This document shows, piece after piece, positions 1-8,826 of a stretch of DNA of 64,000 nt (positions are counted from its first letter, which is position 1; every line of letters begins with the position of its first letter). Source of the stretch: Prevotella scopos JCM 17725 (lineage in GTDB: Bacteria; Bacteroidota; Bacteroidia; Bacteroidales; Bacteroidaceae). Position numbers and translations under genes: made by a program. The notes below the pieces were generated by a model. That model searched no databases. It was not told the DNA's origin and was given only the letters and a program-made list of their open reading frames with translations. The DNA lies in assembly GCF_018127785.1 (NCBI RefSeq), contig NZ_CP072390.1, forward strand, positions 930,001 to 994,000. The letters are read 5' to 3'.

Positions 1-1142
1 GTCTTAACCTCTTTCAGCGTTATTTTCTGCCGACGGGCATCCATTACCGTAACACTCTTGTTATCATCACTGAGCGTATAGTCCTTCATCTTTGTACGGG
101 ATACGCAGAGATAATTGTAACCTTTTCTTTTGATCAGCTCCAAGTTCTCTTCCGTGGCAACACCTGCATCCATGACAACGAGCGTATCTTTTGTCCGTGA
201 TGGACTCCTCTTTGCTAACGTATCAATCATATTGAGCAGAGACTTAGGGTCTGCTGTATTACCCTCCAAGATAGAAGAATAACGTATAAAACCTTCTTTA
301 TTGATACATAGTGCAAGTACAAGTAGCTTACAGTCAGAGCGTTTTTCTTTTGATCGGCCGAACTTGGCCTTGTTGCTGTTACGCTTGCTGCCCTCGAAAT
401 AGAAGTTGGTTAAGTCGAAGAGCATCAACTTGTTGTCTATATTAAAGAGATCGTCAGTAACGTTGCACAGATGACGCTCTAACTGTTCCTTTAGTTCATA
501 TAATTTGTCAGTGACTTTATACAGAGAATTGATTCCTGGTGTCCAGCCAGGAACTCCACTATAAAGTTCACCAGCAGCCGAGTTATCACGCAAATAATAA
601 TAAGACGAACGTTCAGAAACAGCATATACTGTGCGAACAATCAATGCAGACAAAGCTGTGTGTATTGTATTCTCCGTCCAGCCGTTTTTGCGCAGGAAAT
701 CCTCTAATTGCAGTTTGTCTATCGTCTGCTTGCAGAGCCACTCAGCACCGACATTCCTTGCGTTAGTATATTTTGCCGTCTCAAGGTCAACGTAGTTCTC
801 ATATTTTCTCAGCGACTTCTGCTCTTCCTTGTTAAACCTATCAATTCCACCTTCGTTCTCCATACGGCTCCACCATTCATCAGCCTTTACCTGTTCAATA
901 GGAGTAAGTCCGTCAAGATGTTCCTTGAAAAGCGAGGGTGTACTTCTGTTTTTGAAGCGTTCGGTAAGTGCGTATGCAATTTTTCGAACCTGTACGGCTG
1001 TAAGTGAAGGTTCGAACCCGATGTTCAACAGAATTAGCGAATGTACATGACCCTGCACGTCACGATATGACTCCTTAATGCGATAAAAAGGAGCCATGTC
1101 GCCTGTTGCAGGGTTGAATCGTGTCTGTACATTTGCGTGCAT
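1..1142 (-). CDS. IS1634-family transposase, N-terminal part
   Basis: The first 380 codons of a DDE transposase, running off the left edge of the window. The start codon at 1142 matches the start of the complete 626-residue copy at 10767, and the shadow reading frames in the two copies are identical, so the copies are very recent duplicates. The visible part covers the N-terminal region and the first catalytic Asp region (LMLFDLTNFYFEG). The catalytic C-terminal third is outside the window, so whether this copy is intact cannot be told. The enzyme would cut and paste its own element by recognising the terminal CCCAAGTTTAAC repeats. Confidence 0.85.
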   Translation of the reverse strand, partial: MHANVQTRFNPATGDMAPFYRIKESYRDVQGHVHSLILLNIGFEPSLTAVQVRKIAYALTERFKNRSTPSLFKEHLDGLTPIEQVKADEWWSRMENEGGIDRFNKEEQKSLRKYENYVDLETAKYTNARNVGAEWLCKQTIDKLQLEDFLRKNGWTENTIHTALSALIVRTVYAVSERSSYYYLRDNSAAGELYSGVPGWTPGINSLYKVTDKLYELKEQLERHLCNVTDDLFNIDNKLMLFDLTNFYFEGSKRNSNKAKFGRSKEKRSDCKLLVLALCINKEGFIRYSSILEGNTADPKSLLNMIDTLAKRSPSRTKDTLVVMDAGVATEENLELIKRKGYNYLCVSRTKMKDYTLSDDNKSVTVMDARRQKITLKEVK

Positions 1143-1305
1143 GAGTGCAAAGTAACAAAATAATTTTGATATGACGGTGTCCTACAAATCAGATTTTACT
1201 CCTCGTTACAATACCCTATGCTTGATTATCAGTCTTTTATGAAATTAATACTACATAAAACATCCCGAAAATTTATGAAAAATATTTTTGCCGGTTAAAC
1301 TTGGG
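1..1305 (-). mobile_element. IS1634-family element, left copy, cut by the window edge
   Basis: Bases 1 to about 1289 match bases 9626 to 10914 of the second copy almost perfectly; the one difference I noticed is G at 1290 against A at 10915. The inner terminus GTTAAACTTGGG ends at 1305, the same terminus as in the complete copy. The other end lies outside the window. It sits directly against a broken ISL3-like transposase, so it probably inserted into that gene. Confidence 0.85.
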
Positions 1306-1617
1306 TTAGCCTTTGGGAAGCAGTGGCGTACTATCTTGCGCATACTATCAGATAAATCAAGTGTCACCTCTTCGACCTTCTCACGTTTTTGATCATCTAT
1401 CCTGTCAAGTACCTCACATACCTTCTCAGCCTTTGTACCTGCAACGACAGCGACCAAACAGCCTTTCTTGCCATGTTTGTCCCGATTGGTTACTATCGTA
1501 TAAAGTTCTCCGTTGGAGAGAGCCGTCTCGTCTATGGCAAGATTTGGACCGATATTATCAGAAAACAAAAGCCACTCCTCGGCGTGCTTTAACTGACCCA
1601 ATCCCTATAACCACTAA
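1306..1617 (-). pseudogene. ISL3-like transposase fragment, broken on both sides
   Basis: On the minus strand, about 100 codons give a stretch with the first catalytic Asp of an ISL3-type DDE transposase (NLAIDETALSNGELYTIVTN) and the following LDLSDSMRKIVRHCFPKA block. The frame is cut after KA by the IS1634 end at 1305. At the 5' side the conserved YRDW is encoded in one frame and QLKHAEEW in another; restoring one base near 1598 gives YRDWDQLKHA, so there is a one-base deletion. The next element begins at 1617. Only TTG is available as a start at 1601. This is a dead remnant, not a gene. Confidence 0.75.
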
Positions 1618-1687
1618 ATAGGGATATTCAGAATTTTTCTAACTAATTGTTTGTCAGTGTAATATATTATTTGTACCTTTACATAAA

Positions 1688-1724
1688 ATCCCCCGAACGA
1701 CCCTTCACGGGCAGAATCGGGGGA
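1688..1724 (+). other. Hairpin ahead of the transposase
   Basis: TCCCCCGA (1689-1696) pairs with TCGGGGGA (1717-1724), and an inner CCC/GGG extends the stem. It is followed by A-rich rather than T-rich sequence, so it is not a classical terminator. It lies 20 bases before the GTG start of the transposase and may block translation of transcripts reading in from outside, as known for other insertion sequences. That role is inference. Confidence 0.5.
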
Positions 1725-1743
1725 AAAATTTAAAAAAAACGTC

Positions 1744-3111
1744 GTGAAGATACAAAAAATTTCTGATATAACACCAACTTTGCCCTTTACAGAGTTTGAT
1801 TTTTTACAGAGCTATCGTGACAGCTTTGCAAAAAGCGAACTTGGACGTATCCATTCCCAGCTCCCACTTAAGGAGTTGGCAGCAGCATGTACGAGTCGTA
1901 GCCATAAGAGCAAGCGGGGCAAAAAGCCTCTTTTTTCGTGTGAGGGAGAAATAGCCCTGATGTTCCTCAAGTCATACACAGGTCTGTCTGACGATGGCTT
2001 GATAGAGATGCTTAACGGAAGCATCCACATGCAGATGTTCTGTGACGCTCTGATAGACCCTTCCTGTCCCATCAGGGATGGAAAGATTGTAAGCGCCATA
2101 CGCAACCGTCTTGCCCGTCTTCTTGACATAGACAGCCTTCAGGGCATATTGTACGCCAAATGGAAAGACAGCCTCAAGGACAAGGACCTATGCCTGACGG
2201 ATGCGACCTGTTATGAGAGCTACCTGCGCTTCCCGACAGACATCAAGCTACTCTGGGAGTGTTGCCATTGGCTTCACAAGCTGCTCGTCTCCGAGTGTAA
2301 GCACCTGTCGGAGCGTGTTCCGAGGAGCAAGTATAATGATGTTGACAAGGCTAGGCTTGCATACGCCAAGCAGCGCAAGCACACAGCATCATCCACGCGA
2401 AAGCTCAGGAGAAGACTTCTGAAACTGCTCTCCAAACTTCTTTCTCAGTGGTACCGTCTTTGCAAATTGTATAGCCCTTGTATCAGCCTGTCGGCAGAAC
2501 AGGAAAAGCGTCTATCCGCCATACGTGCCGTATTCCGCCAACAGTCAGCCTTGTTTTCAGGCAAGGAAGTCAGGCACCGTATTGTCAGCATCGACCGCCC
2601 CTACCTCCGTCCCATTGTTAGGGGCAAGGAAAACAAGCGTGTGGAGTTTGGGGCAAAGGTCAACAACATACAGATTGACGGCATATCATTCATAGAACAC
2701 CACAGCTTTGAGGCTTTCAACGAGGGTGTTCGTCTTAAGCAATGTGTTGAGTATCAGGAATCTCTGACGGGGGTCAAAGTTAAGCGTGTCGGTGCCGATT
2801 CCATATATGCCAACAATGCCAACCGAACAATGTGTACGGAAAAAGGCATAACCACCTGTTTCGTCAGAAAAGGTCCCAAGCCCAAAGAAGAATCAGAATG
2901 TCTCAGGACGGCGAGAAAGATTATTGGAAACCTCAGGGCCACTGTAATGGAGGGCAGCTTCGGGAATCAGAAACAGCACTATGCCGTTGGGCGCATCAAG
3001 GCACGTAACATGTTCAGCGAAACATTACTGCTCTTCTTCGGAATCCATACGGCTAATGCCGCCATTCTTGCCGCAAGGCTGATGGCCAGGGACATGAAGA
3101 AGGTGGCTTGA
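1744..3111 (+). CDS. IS5/IS1182-like transposase (DUF772 plus DDE domain)
   Basis: A 455-residue transposase with a GTG start at 1744. The N-terminal part (about residues 40-150) has the DUF772-type pattern FSCEGEIALMFLKSYTGLSD. The catalytic core has LTDATCYES near residue 150, GADSIYANNANR near 350, and an E-containing MEGSFGNQKQHY near 400, fitting a DDE triad. The frame is complete and lies inside 15-bp inverted repeats, so the element may still be able to move. Family naming between IS5 and IS1182 groups is uncertain in Bacteroidota. Confidence 0.8.
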   Translation: MKIQKISDITPTLPFTEFDFLQSYRDSFAKSELGRIHSQLPLKELAAACTSRSHKSKRGKKPLFSCEGEIALMFLKSYTGLSDDGLIEMLNGSIHMQMFCDALIDPSCPIRDGKIVSAIRNRLARLLDIDSLQGILYAKWKDSLKDKDLCLTDATCYESYLRFPTDIKLLWECCHWLHKLLVSECKHLSERVPRSKYNDVDKARLAYAKQRKHTASSTRKLRRRLLKLLSKLLSQWYRLCKLYSPCISLSAEQEKRLSAIRAVFRQQSALFSGKEVRHRIVSIDRPYLRPIVRGKENKRVEFGAKVNNIQIDGISFIEHHSFEAFNEGVRLKQCVEYQESLTGVKVKRVGADSIYANNANRTMCTEKGITTCFVRKGPKPKEESECLRTARKIIGNLRATVMEGSFGNQKQHYAVGRIKARNMFSETLLLFFGIHTANAAILAARLMARDMKKVA

Positions 3112-3305
3112 TAAAAAGATAAGGTGATTTATATCCATCCATAGGCAGGTATGGAAGGGGCAGGTATGCCCATACGGCTCAACATTTGAGATTTTTGAGC
3201 AGAAAACACTGCAAATTCTTTTTCTAGGAACTTTTCCAAGAAAAAGAATCCAGTTTTTGAATGCTCTTGGCAGGTTCAGGAGTGAATTAACTGAAATTCC
3301 CTATT

Positions 3306-3761
3306 TTAGTTTGTTGTCACTTTTAATATTTCATGTATCTTGCTGAGATATAATAAGCTAAGCAATTAGTGTAAATGATAGGAATGACAGGAAAATAAGT
3401 TTAAGATATCTCTGCAAAACGAGGTTGCCTATTAATTTTAAGCTTTTCCCTGCAAGTATGAAATAATTAAGGAAGTCTCACGATATCATGCCACACACTG
3501 AGAAAGTGTAGAATAGACATGACCAATATCACCCAATATTCAATATCCTTCATCCAATAGGTGAAAATGAAATATATCAAATCTCAATCATCTTCCTACG
3601 AAGTTACAAAGTGGTTATCAAATGAAAGTAGGAAGATAAACATTTCGTTTTCTTCCTACTCGTTACTTTATGATTTACTAGCTCGTAATGGATAAATCGA
3701 TAATTCATTCTGAGTTTCCTTTATTGGAAACATAGTATTCTTCTGCATCTATGAGCTTCCG
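3306..3761. other. Non-coding stretch with a TCTTCCTAC repeat
   Basis: No convincing reading frame on either strand. The only structure seen is ATCTTCCTAC (3590-3599), its inverted copy GTAGGAAGAT (3628-3637), and a further direct copy TCTTCCTACT (3651-3660), with GTTAC following both direct copies. This could be a degraded element end or a hairpin downstream of the HAD gene. Confidence 0.4.
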
Positions 3762-4490
3762 TCAGGAAAGTTTGCTTTCATCAACCAGTCTTGGAACAGG
3801 ACATAGAAAATTTGTTAGCCCGGAAAACGTGGGTAATCTTAACATACGTTGATGTATCTTATGTAGATAATCAGTATCTTTATTGTCCATATAATTAGGT
3901 ATGTGAACAGCCCATGCTCCTATTTTAAGTGCAGGCTCAATATCTTCTGTAAAAGAATCACCAACCGTAAGTAATTGTCCTGATTTTACGCCAAACTGTT
4001 TACAAAGTCGTCTGTAGGCATCAGATGTTTTTTCTGATACGATAACAATGTCATCAAAGTATGGTCGTAATCCCGAACGTTGAAACTTGTTTTCCTGGTC
4101 AAGTAATTCTCCTTTTGTAAACACAATCATTCGGTATCTACCTGTGTCACGAACTTTTTTAAGAGTTGCTTTAACACCATCAAAAGGGTGCCCAGGTAGT
4201 CGTAACAACTCCTTGCTAACCTCAACGATTTGTCCGATGTCATTTCCCTTTACATTTCCGTGACTGATTTTGACCGCATTCTCTATTAGTGATAACATGA
4301 AAGCCTTACTTCCATAACCAAGAAGTGGTATGTTGGCCTGTTCAGTGGCGCGGAGAGCATGAGACACTTCAGCAGCAGAAGCATAAGGGGCAAGAATCTC
4401 ACAGTATACTTTTTCCATTGTATTAAAGTAGGTCTGACTACCCCACAATGTATCGTCAGCATCAAATGCTATAAGTGAAATCTCCGTCAT
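3762..4490 (-). CDS. HAD-superfamily hydrolase (phosphatase)
   Basis: A 242-residue cytosolic HAD phosphatase, YjjG/Gph-like. Motif I is FDADDTLW at residues 9-16, with Asp10 as the likely nucleophile and Asp12 as the general acid. Motif II is FTKGE near residue 125, the conserved Lys of motif III lies in SEKTSDAY near 154, and motif IV is VGDSFTED near 177. An inserted helical cap occupies residues 20-100. The substrate cannot be told from sequence; small phosphorylated sugars or nucleotides are usual. It is the only apparently intact non-mobile gene in the first 10 kb. A good promoter lies about 130 bases upstream. Confidence 0.85.
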   Translation of the reverse strand: MTEISLIAFDADDTLWGSQTYFNTMEKVYCEILAPYASAAEVSHALRATEQANIPLLGYGSKAFMLSLIENAVKISHGNVKGNDIGQIVEVSKELLRLPGHPFDGVKATLKKVRDTGRYRMIVFTKGELLDQENKFQRSGLRPYFDDIVIVSEKTSDAYRRLCKQFGVKSGQLLTVGDSFTEDIEPALKIGAWAVHIPNYMDNKDTDYLHKIHQRMLRLPTFSGLTNFLCPVPRLVDESKLS

Positions 4491-4625
4491 AAGCCTTAAA
4501 ATTAGATATTATTGTTATCGTGAACATTCTTTTCTTCATTGAACCTTGTCCAATGAAGGCTTGTCGTAGACGGTAAATGATAAAAAATCCTTTCAAAAAT
4601 AATAATCCTCCTTTTCTTTTTGCAG

Positions 4626-4655
4626 CAAAGATAGTCTTTTTTTTCTTTATTGCAA
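4626..4655 (-). promoter_or_regulatory. Bacteroidota promoter of the HAD gene
   Basis: On the minus strand the -7 box TATCTTTG (4626-4633) is preceded by a -33 TTG (4653-4655) with 19 bases between, matching the TTG-N19-TAnnTTTG pattern. The predicted leader before the start at 4490 is about 130 bases. Confidence 0.6.
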
Positions 4656-4796
4656 TTTTTTTGATGACTTTTTTACTGGTATAACTACTATTTTCACGTT
4701 TATTAATATGTGCGAATAGTTTATATTTATCGATAAAACTAATCTAAGTGTTAATAAGTATGATTTTATAAAAGAATTTATCAACCTAAAAAATGT

Positions 4797-6102
4797 GGTT
4801 CTTCCGTTAAATGCGTAGACGTCTATCATGCAGTGCATATAGTCTTAATTTGCAGTATTCTTCATTTCTGAACCCATATATCTGTCTTTTCAAAACCTTT
4901 ATTTTGTTGTTAATTCCTTCTATAGTTCCGTTTGTTATATAATGGTCATACCATGCTAATATATATGTCTTGTATGCTCTAATAGTTGACGCCATTTTCA
5001 TTAATGGCTGTATTTTGGATTCTATAGCTTGCTTTACCCATTCATCCAACACAGCTTTAGCCTTTTGCTTACTACACTGATTCCATATTTCCTTAAGATC
5101 TTCTTTGAGATAATAGGCAATCATTAGCGGACGGTTTAGGCTTAGGGCGTTCTCCAGTCTATTTCTGTGTGCATAATCAAAAATATCATTTCCATTTCTA
5201 AGCAACAACCAACGTGTTCCTTTGATTACTTTACGCTTGTTGACGTCCTTTTCCACATGCCATAACTGTCTTCTTAGCAAGTCCAGCTTTTCGTTCATAA
5301 GCTTGGTTACATGAAAGTGGGCTACTACAAGTGCTGCATTGGGAAGATGCTCACTTACAGATCTTGTATATGCTGCAGAAAGGTCTGTACATACTGCTTG
5401 TATATGTTCTTTGTCCTTGCCGAGACGGTCCCAGAAACCATCAAGGGCATTCTTCCCATTGACATCACCGACATAAACAATATGACCATTATCCAAATCT
5501 ACAACTATGGTCTTATATACATGCCCATTATGAGTGGCAAACTCATCAATGGAAATACGCCTTAAAGTAGAAAGGTCTGGGTTGGAGTAATTCGACTGCA
5601 GAAACTCCATCTGTATATTACGCACTACATCCCAAGATACCTGAAGAAACCATGATATGTCCTGGATTGTAGCAAAGCGAGACAAGTCAAGAACCATATT
5701 CGCAAAGGCTATTGTGTGCCGGCGTTTCCCTTTCGCAAAGGCGACGTTTTCTTGTTTGATACAGCCACAGTCGTGACATTGAATACGCTGTACACGCATG
5801 TCTATATAAGTCTTGCTCAGACCTATAGGAACACTTACAAAGCGACGAATATGACTGCCGTTACGATTAATATTATGACTCCCACATACAGGACAGCAAA
5901 GTTTTTCCTTTGGAGTTTGGATTTCTAAAACTAAGTTATTACCTTCGTAGCGCAGATTCTGACAAGCTTGTTGGGAGACGCCTAAGGCGTTTTGCATTAT
6001 GCTGGTATTCATGTTTTTGAAGTTTGGTCACTACAAAGATACATAATACCAGCTTTTTATATATAACTAATCAGAGATATCTATCCATTTAACGGAAGAA
6101 CC
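4797..6102 (-). mobile_element. Complete ISL3-family element, 1306 bp, with target duplication
   Basis: Perfect 17-bp terminal inverted repeats GGTTCTTCCGTTAAATG (4797-4813 and 6086-6102) bracket one transposase. Directly outside is an 8-bp direct repeat AAAAATGT (4789-4796 and 6103-6110). Terminal GGTTCTT and 8-bp duplications are typical of the ISL3 family. The intact duplication indicates insertion without later rearrangement. Confidence 0.93.
4807..6012 (-). CDS. ISL3-family transposase
   Basis: A complete 401-residue transposase. The N-terminus has a zinc-binding pair of Cys motifs (CPVCG near residue 40 and CHDCG near 80), as in ISL3 proteins, followed by a helix-turn-helix region. The DDE_Tnp_ISL3 catalytic core has the first Asp in RISIDEFATHNGHVYKTIV near residue 150, the second in AVCTDLSAAYTR, and the Glu in GTIEGINNKIKVLKR near 370. 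The stop codon lies almost inside the left terminal repeat, a compact layout. Frame and ends are intact, so it is probably active. Confidence 0.92.
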   Translation of the reverse strand: MNTSIMQNALGVSQQACQNLRYEGNNLVLEIQTPKEKLCCPVCGSHNINRNGSHIRRFVSVPIGLSKTYIDMRVQRIQCHDCGCIKQENVAFAKGKRRHTIAFANMVLDLSRFATIQDISWFLQVSWDVVRNIQMEFLQSNYSNPDLSTLRRISIDEFATHNGHVYKTIVVDLDNGHIVYVGDVNGKNALDGFWDRLGKDKEHIQAVCTDLSAAYTRSVSEHLPNAALVVAHFHVTKLMNEKLDLLRRQLWHVEKDVNKRKVIKGTRWLLLRNGNDIFDYAHRNRLENALSLNRPLMIAYYLKEDLKEIWNQCSKQKAKAVLDEWVKQAIESKIQPLMKMASTIRAYKTYILAWYDHYITNGTIEGINNKIKVLKRQIYGFRNEEYCKLRLYALHDRRLRI

Positions 6103-6278
6103 AAAAATGTAGTGTCATGTCAGATTTATATCTAATAATATTATGAAAAATTTGATTATCTCAAATATTTTAATTTTCTTTGCGTTCGCTTCAATCTGAA
6201 AGGTGGATGTATCTGAAAATAATTTCATGAATATTACTTTCAAGAGCAACCACAAATAATTTATCATATCAAAAAACG

Positions 6279-7819
6279 ATGGAACGTAAACTGCTAACAA
6301 TTGCATTATTATCATCTACTTGTGGAACTAGTCAGATAGCTGATGCACAATCATTGAATTCAGATAAAGATAAGCCAAATGTTATTATCATATTGGCCGA
6401 TGACCTTGGTTATGGGGACTTGGAATGTTATGGTGCGAAAAACGTTAAGACACCTAATGTCAATCGGTTGGCGCACTCAGGAATCCGTTTTTTGAATGGA
6501 CATGCTGTTGCAGCAACAAGTACTCCTTCACGTTATTCACTTCTCACAGGTGAATATGCATGGAGACGTAAGGGTACAGACGTCGCAGCGGGAAATGCTG
6601 GTATGATTATAAAGCCAAGTCAGTTTACTATGGCAGACATGTTTAAGAGTTGTGGTTACGCAACTTGTGCTATAGGTAAGTGGCATCTTGGACTGGGCGA
6701 TAAAGGAGGTGAACAAGATTGGAATGCCCCCTTACCAGAAGCATTAGGCGATATTGGTTTTGATTATCATTATATTATGGCTGCAACTGCAGATCGTGTT
6801 CCTTGTGTTTTTATTGAGAATGGGATGGTTGCAAGCTATGATTCCACTTCTCCAATTGAAGTTTCATACGTGAAGAATTTTGAAGGTGAACAACAGGACG
6901 AAATAATCCGGATCTACTTTACAATATGCAATCTAGCCATGGCCATGATATGTCAATCGTCAATGGAATTGGTAGAATTGGATATATGAAGGGAGGGGGA
7001 AAGGCGCTTTGGAAGGATGAAAACCTCGCAGATTCAATGCTCACACATGCCATGAAGTTCATGGAGGATCACAAGAAAACACCTTTCTTTATGTATTTTG
7101 CAACAAATGATGTTCACGTTCCTCGATTTCCACATAAACGTTTTCGTGGTAAATACGCTATGGGATTAAGAGGTGATGCAATTGTTCAATTTGATTGGAC
7201 AGTTGGTCAGATAATGAAGAAATTGTGTGAATTAAAGATAGCTGATAAAACACTTGTAATTCTCACTAGTGACAACGGACCTGTAGTTGACGACGGCTAT
7301 AAAGATAGAGCTAAAGAATTACTTAATGGACATAGTCCAGCAGGACCTTTCCGTGGAAATAAATATAGTGCATTTGAAGGTGGAACAGCTGTGCCATTTG
7401 TTGTTTCTTGGCCTCGTGAAATTAAGGGAGGTGTTGTTTCCAAGGCGCTTATGAGTCAGATAGATCTCATTTCTTCATTAGGCTCGCTTATTTGTGCACG
7501 ATTCCCGAAAGGTAGTGTGCCAGATAGCCGTAATTATCTCCCAACTCTGTTAGGTAGTGATTTCAAAGGTCGTGACTATGTTATTGGACAATCAAACACC
7601 CATGTTCTATCTGTTCTTACTTCTCAATATCGGTATATTGAGCCAAGTAATGGCCCAAAGATGATTCAGTGGGGACCTAAAATAGAAACTGGTAATCTAC
7701 CTGTTCCACAGTTATATGATATGATGGTAAGTCCGTATGAAACAAATAATATCGCTACAGAACATCCGGAAGAGGTAGCACGTATGCAAGCTATATTAGA
7801 GAACGAAAGAGATAGATAG
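6279..7819 (+). pseudogene. Secreted Ser-type sulfatase with a one-base frameshift
   Basis: Two overlapping frames (6279-6989 and 6926-7819) together make a full S1-type sulfatase of about 510 residues. The first part has a signal peptide, metal-binding ILADDLGYGD near residue 40, the active-site motif STPSR (Ser to be converted to formylglycine) and GKWHLG. The second has SSHGHD, TSDNGP and the C-terminal domain. Adding one C near 6891 turns GEQQDEIIRI into GEPTGRNNPDLLYNMQSSHG, the family's usual wording, so a single base was lost. It would hydrolyse sulfate esters on glycans in the periplasm if repaired. The ISL3 element sits only 176 bases upstream and may also have separated it from its promoter. 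Confidence 0.88.
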
Positions 7820-8036
7820 CTTATTTGTAGGAGCAATATCCTTGTTCTTAAGTTTGATGATTGTATTATTGTTCTTAAAGGTAAAGTTTAACTACATAAC
7901 GAATCATTTGTTTAAAGTGGTCTCTATTGACCTATTATTTTTTACAATTACCTTAATTCCGCAGCGTAAAATCTTTTAAGAACTCCAAGTGTCTGAGAAA
8001 CAAAGTTCTCAAAATACTTGGATATGTCAGAAATTT
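7820..8036. other. Non-coding DNA after the sulfatase
   Basis: No reading frame supported. An AACTCCAAGT / ACTTGGAT imperfect inverted repeat at about 7981-8023 could be a weak terminator for the sulfatase transcript. The stretch runs into the 255-bp element that begins at 8037. Confidence 0.3.
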
Positions 8037-8291
8037 GGGTCTTCAGGAATTTGGAGTGATGCTATGATATCCTTTGTGCCACTTGTTAGTAAAGAAGATT
8101 TGCAAACAGTTCATTATAAGCACTTTGTAGCGTGTATAACCCATGTAGTACAATAATAACTTTCGTAACCTTTAAATTAGTACTTTGTATTCTTTAATAT
8201 CAGTAAATAAAGGAGCTGTAAAAGTATATAACTTATAAAAGTTATTGATTATCAGACATTAAACACTATCACTCCAAATTCCTGAAGAACC
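8037..8291 (-). mobile_element. 255-bp MITE-like element, copy A
   Basis: Non-coding 255-bp element with near-perfect terminal inverted repeats: TCTTCAGGAATTTGGAGTGA on the inside of both ends, preceded by GGG at one end and GGT at the other. The complete sequence recurs, apparently without a mismatch, in the opposite orientation at 12398-12652. The ends resemble the GGTTCTTC ends of the ISL3 element at 4797, suggesting it is moved by an ISL3-type transposase. The flanks (AGAAATTT and AAATTGTA) do not form a clean duplication here. Confidence 0.8.
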
Positions 8292-8359
8292 AAATTGTAT
8301 GGTTTTTGTATCCAACAAGGTTGATATATGCATTAAAACTTAAAGCAGGTTTAGCCAAA

Positions 8360-8826
8360 TCACCCCCCCGCAGACATAATGCTATAAAGACCTCCCTCAG
8401 AACCACTAATTGTGAAACCAAGACCATAAGAGTAATGTAAATTGACAATTTGAAAACTAAATCCAGCTTTCCATCCTATTGCGTCAAAGTTAAAAGGGGC
8501 ATAGATACCTGAAGGAGTTTTTGGTAATTCTTTATATCTACAAAGTTCCAGTCCCATATTACTTAGAATGTCTAAGAAATTAACATGTTTTTTATGGGAT
8601 ACAGACACTTCATCCATTGGGTGGGCTGAAAGAATATTCCCTTGATTATCACCGAATTTATATTGTCCTTGATTATCGAACATATTTACAGTATTTCCTA
8701 AATATCTTCCACCTTACCTTCTGGGATAAACTTTCCGTCTTTAGCAGAGTTGACTCTTTCATCCCAATAGACGCCCTGGTCCTTTGTTTCAACCCATCCC
8801 TTTCCGTTAGGGGTCAATTATTCTAA
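8360..8826 (-). pseudogene. Displaced C-terminal tail of an Rhs/polymorphic-toxin protein
   Basis: On the minus strand 8826 to about 8700 encodes GWVETKDQGVYWDERVNSA, the hallmark linker downstream of Rhs cores in Bacteroidota, then stops. The continuation RYLGNTVNMFDNQGQYKFG is in another frame and runs to 8360 (107 residues from an internal ATG at 8683, ending YSIMSAGG). So a frameshift near 8700 broke the tail and the IS1634 element at 8827 cut off everything upstream. No toxin activity can be assigned to the last 80 residues. A run of seven G ends the frame. It lies downstream of the Rhs gene at 10967, where old toxin cassettes are often stored. Confidence 0.65.

Larger units (their letters stand above)
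1617..3305 (+). mobile_element. IS5/IS1182-like insertion sequence, about 1.69 kb
   Basis: The left end AATAGGGATATTCAG (1617-1631) is repeated in inverted form at 3291-3305 (13 of 15 bases match) and brackets a single transposase gene. I see no clean target duplication: the outer flanks read CTA and TTA. Left of it is an ISL3-like fragment; right of it is non-coding DNA. Confidence 0.7.

Noticed and set aside
539..1050. Three plus-strand reading frames repeated at 10164-10675
   Set aside because: They are antisense shadows of the two IS1634 transposase copies; identity only reflects duplication of the element.
4647..4838. 63-residue minus-strand frame
   Set aside because: It runs across the ISL3 left end and over the HAD promoter; composition is AT-rich chance.
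6115..6315. Minus-strand 66-residue hydrophobic frame
   Set aside because: AT-rich chance frame across the sulfatase start; no promoter or family likeness.
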